Source: Parvularcula sp039818345
GTDB lineage: Bacteria; Pseudomonadota; Alphaproteobacteria; Caulobacterales; Parvularculaceae
Direction: 5' to 3'
NCBI GenBank assembly: GCA_039818345.1
Contig: JBCBUC010000015.1
Coordinates: 18,427-82,426, forward strand
Length of the DNA stretch: 64,000 bases
Part shown: positions 15,757 through 23,687 of the stretch, one piece after another
How positions within the stretch are numbered: position 1 is the stretch's first letter
How the letters are laid out: the number at the start of each line of letters is the position of its first letter
Translations under genes and position numbers: made by a program
The notes under the pieces: model-generated
What the model saw: the letters and a program-made list of their open reading frames with translations, nothing else
Told to the model about the DNA's origin: nothing
Databases searched by the model: none

Positions 15757-18132
15757 ATGCCCACGAAAAGCCGTACGATCGTCGACCGCTTTGCGGTTGG
15801 CTTCACCAAAGTTGTTTTGGCCCAGCGGTTCTTGGTCATTCTTGTGGCTGTGGTGGGGGTCTTTGGGCTGGCGACCCAGGCGAAGCATCTCAGCTTTGAG
15901 AGCAATTATCGCGTCTTTTTCAGTGACGAGAATCCAGAGCTTCAAGCCTTTGAAAATCTTCAGGCGACTTACACCCAGACCGATAACGTCTTTTTCTTCG
16001 TTAAACGGAAAGATGGGCGCGACGTCTTTGAAACCGAGACAATGTCGGCGGTTGCAGAGATCACCGAAGAAGCGTGGCAGCTTCCCCATTCCATCCGCGT
16101 CGATAGCCTCACGAATTTTCAGTACACCTATGCCGAAGAAGATGATCTGATCGTTGAAGATTTGATTGGCGATCCGGGTACTGTGTCGCCCGAGGAGTTT
16201 GCCCAAAGGCGGAGCATCGCGCTGGCCGAACCTATTTTGGTGCGCCAGCTTGTGACCACTGATGCCGACGCCACCGCGATCAACGTCACTCTCCAATTCC
16301 CAGGAGTGAGCAGCGACGAAGTTCCCAACGTGACATTTGCAGCACGAGACCTTCGTCAGCGGATGGAGGAAAAATACCCCGACCTGACTTTTAAGATGTC
16401 CGGTGGCGCCCTTCTCAACACGGCGTTTATGGAAAGCGGGTTGGCGGACAACACCACCTTGGTGCCGCTGATGTTCCTTGTCGTCGTGCTGTTGAGCTTT
16501 GCGACGGTGCGTTCGTTTAGCGCGACCATTGCGCTCTTTTTTGTCATCGTGCTGTCGGTGATGGCGACCATTGGCGCTGCGGGTGTGATGCGTGTCCCTC
16601 TAACGCCGATTTCTCTCAGCTCGCTGATTGTTGTCCTGACGCTAGCTGTTGCCGATGGCATCCATATTCTTCTGACGTTCCGCCAAAACATGCAAAAAGG
16701 CATGCCCAAGCGCGAGGCGTTGATTGATGCCATTCGGGTCAATTTTTTGGCCGTTGGGATCACGTCACTCACGACCATTGTCGGCTTTATGGCCCTCAAC
16801 TTCTCCGATTCGCCCCCGTTCTGGCATCTCGGGAACATGTCCGCCGCTGGTATTTTCTCCGCATGGCTTTTCTCGGTGACATTCCTTCCTGCGCTTCTCA
16901 GCATCCTGCCGGCAAAGGCCGCGGTGCGAGAGGATTACGTCGATCGCCACACCGTTATGGACCGGTTTGCGGATTTCATTCTTCCGCGGAAGAACATCAT
17001 CGCGATCGCCATGATTGGCGCTGTGGCGGCGTCCGTTTCGCTCATCCCGCGGCTTGGTATCAACGACCAATGGACCCAGTATTTTGGCCAACGTATCGAG
17101 TTTCGCCGCGATACCGATGTTATCAGCCAGTATTTTGGTCTGTTCACGGTCGATTTTTCTGTCGAAGCAGGAGAGCCAAGCGGCATCTACGAGCCAGAAT
17201 ATCTTGAGCGCCTCGATATGTTTGCTGAATGGCTTGAGACCCAACCCAATGTGGCGCATGTCTATTCGCTGTCGGACGTCATGAAGCGGTTGAACCGCAA
17301 CCTCAACGGTGACGATCCTGACTATTATCGGTTGCCGGATGAACGGGAGCTGGCGGCCCAGTATCTGCTCCTCTACGAGCTCTCGCTGCCCTATGGGCTC
17401 GATCTCAACAACCGGGTCAATATCGACAAATCCGCGACACGCCTGACCGTCACCATGGAGGATGGGCCAACCCAGGAAACCAAAGATCTCTTGATCGCCT
17501 CCGCGGCCTATCTTGAGGAAAATTTCCCCGAAGGTTTGCGGCCCATCCCCACATCGACCCAAGTGATGTTCACCTTCATCACCGACCGCAATGTCAAGCA
17601 GATGATCCAAGGGACGATCATAGCCATCCTCGCGATCTCAGCGATCATGGTGTTCACGTTCCGAAGTTTGAAGTTGGGGATATTGAGCCTTGTCCCAAAC
17701 ACTTTGCCCATTGCGACGGCCTTTGGCGCTTGGGTATTGCTGGTGGGGGAGATTGGTTTCTCTGTCTCTATTGTGGCGGCGATCAGTCTGGGGATTGTGG
17801 TCGATGACACTGTTCACCTCATCACCAAATATGTCAGGGCTCGTCGCGAGCAGGGCCTGTCCGCCGAAGAGGCTGTTCGCTATTCATTTAACACGGTTGG
17901 GCTGGCCATCATCGTGAACACGGTGATCCTATCGATCGGTTTTAGTGTACTGATGTTCTCAACCTTCAAGGTGACTGCCGATATGGGCCTTTTGACCAGC
18001 CTTTCGATCGTCTTTGCCCTGATACTTGACTTCTTGCTGCTGCCTGCGCTCCTGATTTGGACCGACGGTGGCCGCTCCCCCAAATCCAATCTGGAGGCCA
18101 CAGATGCTGCGCCAAAATTCTCTCCTGCTTAG
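15757..18132 (+). CDS. RND-superfamily exporter (MMPL/HAE3 type)
   Basis: A 791-residue inner-membrane protein with the two-fold RND layout: one helix at about 20-40, a periplasmic loop to about 225, a bundle of membrane helices (TLVPLMFLVVVLLSFATVRS, LIVVLTLAVADGIHILLTFR), then a second periplasmic loop (about 410-610) and a second bundle (VSIVAAISLGIVVDDTVHLI). The acidic residues in VADGIHI and VVDDTVH are the proton-relay positions of the family. The length is short compared with HAE1 pumps (over 1000) and fits MMPL/HAE3 exporters, which usually move lipids or hydrophobic molecules. The stop overlaps the start of the LolA-like gene by 29 bp. Confidence 0.9.
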   Translation: MPTKSRTIVDRFAVGFTKVVLAQRFLVILVAVVGVFGLATQAKHLSFESNYRVFFSDENPELQAFENLQATYTQTDNVFFFVKRKDGRDVFETETMSAVAEITEEAWQLPHSIRVDSLTNFQYTYAEEDDLIVEDLIGDPGTVSPEEFAQRRSIALAEPILVRQLVTTDADATAINVTLQFPGVSSDEVPNVTFAARDLRQRMEEKYPDLTFKMSGGALLNTAFMESGLADNTTLVPLMFLVVVLLSFATVRSFSATIALFFVIVLSVMATIGAAGVMRVPLTPISLSSLIVVLTLAVADGIHILLTFRQNMQKGMPKREALIDAIRVNFLAVGITSLTTIVGFMALNFSDSPPFWHLGNMSAAGIFSAWLFSVTFLPALLSILPAKAAVREDYVDRHTVMDRFADFILPRKNIIAIAMIGAVAASVSLIPRLGINDQWTQYFGQRIEFRRDTDVISQYFGLFTVDFSVEAGEPSGIYEPEYLERLDMFAEWLETQPNVAHVYSLSDVMKRLNRNLNGDDPDYYRLPDERELAAQYLLLYELSLPYGLDLNNRVNIDKSATRLTVTMEDGPTQETKDLLIASAAYLEENFPEGLRPIPTSTQVMFTFITDRNVKQMIQGTIIAILAISAIMVFTFRSLKLGILSLVPNTLPIATAFGAWVLLVGEIGFSVSIVAAISLGIVVDDTVHLITKYVRARREQGLSAEEAVRYSFNTVGLAIIVNTVILSIGFSVLMFSTFKVTADMGLLTSLSIVFALILDFLLLPALLIWTDGGRSPKSNLEATDAAPKFSPA

Positions 18133-18934
18133 TCTTCTTGCTGCCACAGCGCTGACGGTTTCTGCGCCCGTCGCAGCGGTCGCTCAGTCCCAGGACGTCG
18201 CGGCGATGAGCGATGAAGAGCGACAGGGCTATGAGATTGCCGCTCGCTCAGACCAGACTGACAATGGTTTTGGAGGGTCGGTCGTCACTGCACAGATGAT
18301 TCTTCGAAATGCAGCGGGACAAGAAAGCGCCAGGGATCTCTCCTTTAAAACCCTCGAGCGCGAGACCGAGGACGTTGGCGATAAGTCGCTCGTCATTTTT
18401 GAAAGCCCACGAGATGTCGAAGGCACAGCACTCCTCAGCCATGCCCGTATCTTGGACCCCGATGACCAATGGCTCTATCTTCCCGCGCTCAAAAGGGTGA
18501 AACGGATCAGCTCGGCCAACAAATCGGGGCCGTTTGTGGGCTCGGAGTTTGCTTTTGAAGACTTCACGGCAACTGAGCTCAACAAATACACCTACCGCTA
18601 TATCGGTGAGGAAGAGGTCGATGGCCTGATGACCGACGTGATCGAACGGTTCCCACGCTACGAGCGGTCTGGCTATACCCGGCAAGTGAGTTACGTCGAC
18701 CAAGACGTGTTTCAACTTCGCAAGGTCGACTTTTATGATCGAAAAGACTCACTCCTCAAAACACTGACGCTCACAGATTATCGTGACTATGATGGTATTT
18801 GGCGGGCGCACCGGCTCTCCATGGTCAATCATCAAAATGGCAAGGAAACGGATCTTGTCTATGAGGCGTTCGACTTCTCACAAGAGTTAGGCAGCGGTGA
18901 CTTTGATAAGGGCGTGCTGTCGCGCATTCGATAG
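18104..18934 (+). CDS. outer-membrane lipoprotein-sorting-like (LolA-fold) protein
   Basis: A 276-residue periplasmic protein with signal peptide (MLRQNSLLLSLLAATALTVS...AVAQ). The body matches the LolA-like family that accompanies RND exporters: RDLSFKTLERETEDVGDKSL, FESPRDVEGTALLSHAR, QWLYLPALKRVKRISSANKS, GSEFAFEDFT, SLLKTLTLTDYRDYDGIWRA and MVNHQNGKETDLVYE. The fold is a half-barrel that can carry a lipid chain. The start has a perfect GGAGG six bases ahead and lies inside the end of the RND gene, so translation is coupled. Likely the periplasmic carrier between the exporter and the outer membrane; the cargo is unknown. Confidence 0.85.
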   Translation: MLRQNSLLLSLLAATALTVSAPVAAVAQSQDVAAMSDEERQGYEIAARSDQTDNGFGGSVVTAQMILRNAAGQESARDLSFKTLERETEDVGDKSLVIFESPRDVEGTALLSHARILDPDDQWLYLPALKRVKRISSANKSGPFVGSEFAFEDFTATELNKYTYRYIGEEEVDGLMTDVIERFPRYERSGYTRQVSYVDQDVFQLRKVDFYDRKDSLLKTLTLTDYRDYDGIWRAHRLSMVNHQNGKETDLVYEAFDFSQELGSGDFDKGVLSRIR

Positions 18935-18952
18935 CGGGCTAAGGGGGCTGGT

Positions 18953-20158
18953 ATGAGGGTATTACGGATCATCGCTGCTTGCGCGGCCATTTCACCCGCT
19001 CTGGCCTCGGCCGGGGAGTGGGAATTTGGCGGCGAGGTTGCGGGTGAGCTTCGCCTGTTCCCCCAGGAACCCGCGGTTGACGGGCAGCTCAGCGATTTTC
19101 AGCCCTCAAGCTACGTGATGGGCGATGTCCGATGGACATCCGATAATGGTAAGCACCAATTGGTGGCGGTCCCGTTTTATCGTCTTGATGGGGAAGATGA
19201 CGAGCGCACCCACGCCGATTTGCGCGAGGGCTATTACCGTTACGCCGGGAACAATGTTGATATTCTGATTGGAGCGGGCAAGGTCTTTTGGGGTGTGGCG
19301 GAAAGCCGGCATCTGGTCGATATCGTCAATCAGACGGATGCCGTCGAAGACATCGACGAAGAAGACAAGCTTGGACAACCGATGGCGAAGGTCTCGTTTC
19401 TTCGCGATTGGGGAACAGTGGATGTCTTTGTCCTTCCTTACTTCCGTCCTCGAACCTTCCCCGGCGAGCGAGGACGGCTGCGCTTCGATCCGGTGATCAA
19501 TGATGACGATCCGCTGTATGAAGATGCCGATGAAGAGTGGAACACGGATTTCGCTCTCCGCTACAGCCATTTCTTTGGTAGTTTCGATATCGGCTTGAGT
19601 GGTTTTTCAGGTACGTCGCGTGAGCCTCGCTTTGCCTTTTCACCCCAAGGCATTGATGCCAATGGCCAACTGATCCCGATTTATGATCAGATCAATCAGG
19701 TCGGTATTGATATTCAGTATACCAATGAAGCATGGCTCTGGAAATTCGAAGGCATCGTCCGCGAAGGACAAGGCGATACCTTTGCGGCGACCGTGGCGGG
19801 GTTTGAGTATACGTTTTTTGGGGTGACCCAAGGCGGCGCTGATCTCGGTGTTCTTGTCGAGCATCTTTACGACGGGCGCGATGAGTTTCTCGCGCCGCCA
19901 ACACCCTCTGACAACGACCTTTTCTATGGTGCGCGGTATGCACTGAACGATTTTCAGGACACGTCAATTTTGATCGGAGCGATCACCGATCTCGAGAATG
20001 GCAGTTCCTCGGGGCTCATCGAAGCTGCGCGGCGTTTTGGCCAAAACTGGACTGCTGAGTTGGAAGCGCGGTTTTTCTACAACGTCGATAACGAAGATCT
20101 GTTGCGTGCGTTTGAGGACGACAGCGTGGTGACCATGCGCCTGACCCGGTACTTTTAG
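18953..20158 (+). CDS. predicted outer-membrane beta-barrel protein
   Basis: A 401-residue exported protein with signal peptide (MRVLRIIAACAAISPALASA). The remainder alternates in the manner of transmembrane beta strands (FGGEVAGELRLF, SSYVMGDVRWTS, HQLVAVPFYRL, REGYYRYAGNNVDILIGAGK) and ends in ...MRLTRYF, a terminal Phe as recognised by the BAM machinery. It resembles the barrel proteins (DUF1302-like) found beside LolA-like proteins and RND exporters. It is 18 bp after the LolA-like gene. The role in the module would be the outer-membrane acceptor or pore. Its stop overlaps the stop of the convergent lipoprotein gene. Confidence 0.78.
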   Translation: MRVLRIIAACAAISPALASAGEWEFGGEVAGELRLFPQEPAVDGQLSDFQPSSYVMGDVRWTSDNGKHQLVAVPFYRLDGEDDERTHADLREGYYRYAGNNVDILIGAGKVFWGVAESRHLVDIVNQTDAVEDIDEEDKLGQPMAKVSFLRDWGTVDVFVLPYFRPRTFPGERGRLRFDPVINDDDPLYEDADEEWNTDFALRYSHFFGSFDIGLSGFSGTSREPRFAFSPQGIDANGQLIPIYDQINQVGIDIQYTNEAWLWKFEGIVREGQGDTFAATVAGFEYTFFGVTQGGADLGVLVEHLYDGRDEFLAPPTPSDNDLFYGARYALNDFQDTSILIGAITDLENGSSSGLIEAARRFGQNWTAELEARFFYNVDNEDLLRAFEDDSVVTMRLTRYF

Positions 20159-20514
20159 GGTTGATAAGGCGTGCAAGGAATGTCGCGCGGCAGCACGACC
20201 TGTAAATTGTCTGACTGCCGTCTCAGCACACATTCACCATTCTCAAGACGAATGTCATAGGCCGATGGCAGGGCCAAGCTCCGGGTCTCAGCGTTCGTTG
20301 GGGCTGGCGGAAGAACGGTTACCACAGGCTCCAGTCGAGGATCCGGTGGGCCGAGTGCAAGCGACGTGCGGCCTTCCGCCGATGCTAGGGCTGCGACGAC
20401 CCCAGAGAGGTTGTCATCCGTGTCGAGATCCAACACGGCGGGCTTGGCTGTTTCGCCGCAAGGGCTGACGCACGCCGTCAACGCAATGAACACGATGGGT
20501 GCGATCATTTTCAT
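20155..20514 (-). CDS. small lipoprotein, unknown
   Basis: A 119-residue protein with the lipobox ALTAC (MKMIAPIVFIALTACVSPC), so the mature protein would be a lipid-anchored periplasmic domain of about 100 residues. It has a Pro-rich centre and a C-terminal stretch with two Cys (GECVLRR, IPCTPYQP) that may form a disulfide. Its ATG overlaps the stop of the S41 protease (ATGA), so the two are co-translated. I do not recognise a family. Confidence 0.72.
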   Translation of the reverse strand: MKMIAPIVFIALTACVSPCGETAKPAVLDLDTDDNLSGVVAALASAEGRTSLALGPPDPRLEPVVTVLPPAPTNAETRSLALPSAYDIRLENGECVLRRQSDNLQVVLPRDIPCTPYQP

Positions 20515-22157
20515 AAGGAACCCTCTGGCAGCCGCATGTCACGATTCGCGGCTTGCACATTCGTTGGCACGTTGATCCCTGGCCCCCCAAGGGTAGGGGC
20601 GGCTTTGCTCAATATATCGCTCGACGTCGTCGACGGCGGACAAAAACCGTTGCTCCGATAGGCCAAGGTTGTGGCCAAAAGCGCTTCGGTTTCGTCGCCG
20701 AGTTCTGTCTCGAGATCATCGGGCACGGTACAGCCGGGTATCACAACGCCGAATGGAAAACTGTTGTCGCTTGGCACAAATCCATCCGCATAGTCGCCAA
20801 AACCTTTATTGTTCACGCCTTGAAACTGGATCGTAAAATAGGTCTCGCCGCAATTGTCCGTGGGGTAGAAGCCGTAGGGTTTGCCGCAGGTGATATCGCC
20901 AATTAAGATCACCTCAAAATCGAGCCCGCGCAGGCTGTTGATGACGGATTCGGATGCTGAACAGGTGTTTTCCGTCGACAGGATAAAGACGCGATTGATG
21001 TTCAGTATAGGAAGGGGTGTTCCCCCCGACACACTGAAGCCCAAAGTCGTGGTGTAGAACGGAATGGTGTTGTCAAACTCGCCAGTGACTGGGTTGATGC
21101 CGCCTGCATCCTGATTAAATCGAAGATCTTCAAAGACCTGGCCCGATGTCAGGCTCGGTCCTGCGATCATATAGGCAAGTTGCGAGGCAATCGCGAGCAG
21201 GCCTCCGCCATTGTAACGGAGGTCGAGCACGAGGTCGGTGACGTTCGCGGTTTGGAGCTGCTGGAAAGCGCTAAAAAGCTCAGCCTCGGTCGTAAATGTG
21301 CTGAACGTGTTGAGAAGGACATAGCCGACATTGCCCGTCGCTGTGCTGATCACCTCCACGGTGTTAACAGGATCAGGCGCGAGGTTCTGGGAGATCAGAG
21401 TCACTGTTCGCGATGTCGCCGCACCGGGATCAAGCACGTCAAAGACATGCGTTTCGCCGGCGGTCTCGGGAAAAAGGCCAGCGTTCAATGCGTTGATGTC
21501 GGCATCACTGGTGGCGTTCACGAGGTCAACACCATCGACTGCCAAGATCTGTGCACCGCGGATGAAATTGGCCAGGCCGCCAACTTCGGTAGCAGCTGGT
21601 GTGCCCGGATCGGTATAGCGCACACGGAAATCACGGGGCGGAGTGGTGGAAAGCCCGATATAGCTGACGCCGTAACTGGCACTCGGTGCGGCGTTGCGCT
21701 GTTCGAGGAACTCTTCCGTCGACTGGCTGAAATGAAAGTCGTCCCGCTCTTCGCCGGAGGGTTCGATCGCCGAGGTCTTGAGCTGGTTGAAATAATTCAC
21801 CCGGTTGCTGAACGACGCCGGATTGAGGTCCGGCACTTCATCGTTCCAAAGATAAGTCTCATTGGTCCATGACCGCAGCCAGAAGTTTTCGATTGTTGTT
21901 GAGCCGGGCTCATCGGGAAAGACGTTGCCTTCGATATCAACGCCGCTCCTAGGGTTTTCGCATTGGGCGATATAGGTCGATGCGGGATCATAAATTCCCG
22001 GTATCCACGTGGGGTCTGATCCGCCCGAAGAGCTGCTTCCAGTGCTTCCGACCGGCTGCACAATGCCGCCGCCGCCTCCCGTGTCGCAGGCAGCGAGGCC
22101 AAGGATGGCGACCAAAACCCCGGCAAGACGCCATCTTCGGCGCATATCCAGATCCAT
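20511..22157 (-). CDS. S41-family peptidase, lipoprotein
   Basis: A 548-residue C-terminal-processing-type serine protease anchored by a lipobox (MRRRWRLAGVLVAILGLAAC), followed by a Gly/Ser-rich spacer (DTGGGGG, TGSSSSGG). A PDZ-like region lies around GVSYIGLSTTPPRDFRV and FIRGAQILAVDGVDLVNA. The catalytic domain has VTDLVLDLRYNGGGLLAIAS, the nucleophile Ser in STENTCSASESVINSLRG and the general-base Lys in GDITCGKPYGF. Probable cleavage of envelope proteins in the periplasm. Start could be 22157 or the ATG four codons later (22145); neither has a strong ribosome site. It is downstream of ctrA but separated by a terminator. Confidence 0.85.
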   Translation of the reverse strand: MDLDMRRRWRLAGVLVAILGLAACDTGGGGGIVQPVGSTGSSSSGGSDPTWIPGIYDPASTYIAQCENPRSGVDIEGNVFPDEPGSTTIENFWLRSWTNETYLWNDEVPDLNPASFSNRVNYFNQLKTSAIEPSGEERDDFHFSQSTEEFLEQRNAAPSASYGVSYIGLSTTPPRDFRVRYTDPGTPAATEVGGLANFIRGAQILAVDGVDLVNATSDADINALNAGLFPETAGETHVFDVLDPGAATSRTVTLISQNLAPDPVNTVEVISTATGNVGYVLLNTFSTFTTEAELFSAFQQLQTANVTDLVLDLRYNGGGLLAIASQLAYMIAGPSLTSGQVFEDLRFNQDAGGINPVTGEFDNTIPFYTTTLGFSVSGGTPLPILNINRVFILSTENTCSASESVINSLRGLDFEVILIGDITCGKPYGFYPTDNCGETYFTIQFQGVNNKGFGDYADGFVPSDNSFPFGVVIPGCTVPDDLETELGDETEALLATTLAYRSNGFCPPSTTSSDILSKAAPTLGGPGINVPTNVQAANRDMRLPEGSL

Positions 22158-22233
22158 TTTACCCAGCTCATTGCCACTAAAGGCGGATGGCATCGAGGAG
22201 GCAAGTGACGGTCTTGATGGATTGATGAGCCAA

Positions 22234-22259
22234 CAAAAAACGGGCCCGTGGGCCCGTTT
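22234..22259 (-). terminator. ctrA terminator
   Basis: GC-rich inverted repeat AACGGGCCC-AC-GGGCCCGTT followed on the minus strand by TTTT, 26 bp after the ctrA stop. A typical intrinsic terminator for the ctrA transcript. Confidence 0.85.
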
Positions 22260-22284
22260 CCTCATTTTAAAGCGGAAAGCTTGC

Positions 22285-22977
22285 TTAAGCCGCTTTTTCC
22301 TCGGCGGGGTCACGAAGAACATAGCCTCGGCCCCAGACGGTTTCGATATAGTGCTCACCCTCGGTCGCCGCGGAGAGTTTCTTCCGCAACTTACAGATGA
22401 AGACGTCAATAATTTTGAGCTCAGGCTCATCCATGCCGCCGTAAAGGTGATTAAGGAACATTTCCTTCGTCAAGGTGGTACCCTTCCGAAGGCTGAGAAG
22501 TTCCAGCATCTGATATTCTTTACCCGTCAGGTGCACGCGTTGGCCGGCGACTTCGACGGTTTTGGCGTCGAGGTTCACTGACAAGCTGCCCGTGTTGATC
22601 ACTGACTGACTGTGACCTTTCGAGCGGCGAACGATCGCGTGGATCCGCGCCACCAACTCGTCCTTATGGAACGGCTTGGTCATATAGTCGTCAGCACCGA
22701 AGCCAAGGCCGCGGACCTTGTTTTCTGTGTCTCCTAGACCCGTCAGGATCAAGATCGGTGTGGCGACTTTCGCCACCCGGAGCTGCTTGAGAACATCAAA
22801 GCCGGTCATGTCCGGCAAGTTCAGGTCAAGCAAAATGATATCGTAGTCGTACAATTTGCCGAGGTCGACGCCCTCTTCACCAAGGTCCGTCGTGTACACA
22901 TTGAAGCCATCTGACTTGAGCATCAGTTCGATGCTTTGGGCCGTGGCGCCATCATCCTCGATCAGCAGAACCCGCAT
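22285..22977 (-). CDS. ctrA: cell-cycle response regulator CtrA
   Basis: Master regulator of the alphaproteobacterial cell cycle and motility, an OmpR-type response regulator of 230 residues. The receiver domain starts MRVLLIEDDGATAQSIELML and has the acidic pair Asp8/Asp9, phospho-acceptor Asp51 (LLDLNLPD) and conserved Lys in TKPFHKDEL. The winged helix follows from SVNLDAKTVEVAGQRVHLTG to KIIDVFICKLRKKL and VWGRGYVLRD. The C terminus is AEEKAA; a terminal AA is needed in Caulobacter for ClpXP degradation. Start chosen at the ATG behind GAGGAGG. It precedes sspB and has a GANTC site and a dyad in its upstream region. Confidence 0.97.
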   Translation of the reverse strand: MRVLLIEDDGATAQSIELMLKSDGFNVYTTDLGEEGVDLGKLYDYDIILLDLNLPDMTGFDVLKQLRVAKVATPILILTGLGDTENKVRGLGFGADDYMTKPFHKDELVARIHAIVRRSKGHSQSVINTGSLSVNLDAKTVEVAGQRVHLTGKEYQMLELLSLRKGTTLTKEMFLNHLYGGMDEPELKIIDVFICKLRKKLSAATEGEHYIETVWGRGYVLRDPAEEKAA

Positions 22978-23188
22978 GGAACTCGTCCTCCTCGTCCGTG
23001 TCGGCCTCACACCGCCTGCGGGCGGTACTCGAATAGGTTAAACCTAACCAATATTTACTTTCATAAAGATTAACGTTGCGACTTTTCCCCTCGCGCGGTC
23101 ATCTTCTATCAACCCAATAGAAGTTGCGTCGGGGATTCGTGCAAGGCTGCGTACCGACGATTGGTCGATCAATTTGAGTGATCGGCGA
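22978..23188. promoter_or_regulatory. ctrA upstream region with dyad and GANTC site
   Basis: Gap of 211 bp between sspB and ctrA. It contains a perfect 7-bp inverted repeat CTTCTAT/ATAGAAG (23103-23123, 7-base spacer), one GANTC (GATTC at 23134-23138), the methylation target of CcrM, and an A/T-rich block with GGTTAAACCTAACC (23036-23049). In Caulobacter a GANTC in a ctrA promoter links transcription to replication. A/T-rich TTAA-containing stretches are compatible with autoregulation, but no perfect TTAA-N7-TTAA is present. Confidence 0.5.
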
Positions 23189-23677
23189 CTATTTTTTGCG
23201 AAAACGATCGAGGCTGACGACATCGGCACCGCCTGATGGCGGCTCGTCATCGGGTGGCGTTTCAGAATCGTCGTTCGGTTCGTCGGAGGTGTCGGTCAGA
23301 TGCTCTTCGACTTCTGTAACCGATTGAAACTGGAGGGCAAAGTTGGACGAGGGGTCAGCGAACTGCGTGATCGCGTCGAACGGCACCACCAGCCGTTCGG
23401 GTACCCCTTTAAATTTAAGGGTGACGGTGAAATGGTCCTGTTCGACGATCAGGTCGTCGAATTGATGCTGGAGAACGATCGTCATCCGGTCCGGGTACTG
23501 TGTTCTCAGGCGGTCCGCGATGTCGACACCTGAAGCGAGTGTGTCGAACTCGATATAAAAATGATGCTCGCCCGGTAGGCTCCCTAAATCCCGGGTGATC
23601 GTGAGCACATCGCGCACGACACCGCGCATCGCGTTTTGCGTCAGCCAGGCGTAGTCGAGTTCAGAGCTATCGGACAT
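23189..23677 (-). CDS. sspB: ClpXP adaptor SspB (alpha type)
   Basis: Delivers ssrA-tagged proteins to ClpXP. The 162-residue protein has the SspB fold: LDYAWLTQNAMRGVVRDVLT, HHFYIEFDTLASGVDIADRL, MTIVLQHQFDDLIVEQDHF and VPFDAITQFADPSSNFALQF. A disordered acidic tail (DTSDEPNDDSETPPDDEPP) ends with DVVSLDRFRKK, the ClpX-docking peptide. Start at the ATG of MSDSSELDYAW. It lies 10 bp after the Mrp-type gene on the same strand, probably one transcript. Proximity to ctrA is notable because CtrA is itself a ClpXP substrate, although SspB is not known to deliver it. Confidence 0.93.
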   Translation of the reverse strand: MSDSSELDYAWLTQNAMRGVVRDVLTITRDLGSLPGEHHFYIEFDTLASGVDIADRLRTQYPDRMTIVLQHQFDDLIVEQDHFTVTLKFKGVPERLVVPFDAITQFADPSSNFALQFQSVTEVEEHLTDTSDEPNDDSETPPDDEPPSGGADVVSLDRFRKK

Positions 23678-23687
23678 TTCGTCTGCA

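Noticed and set aside
22158..22430. 91-residue upstream extension of the S41 peptidase frame
   Set aside because: It runs through the ctrA terminator into the ctrA coding region; the lipoprotein signal starts near 22157.
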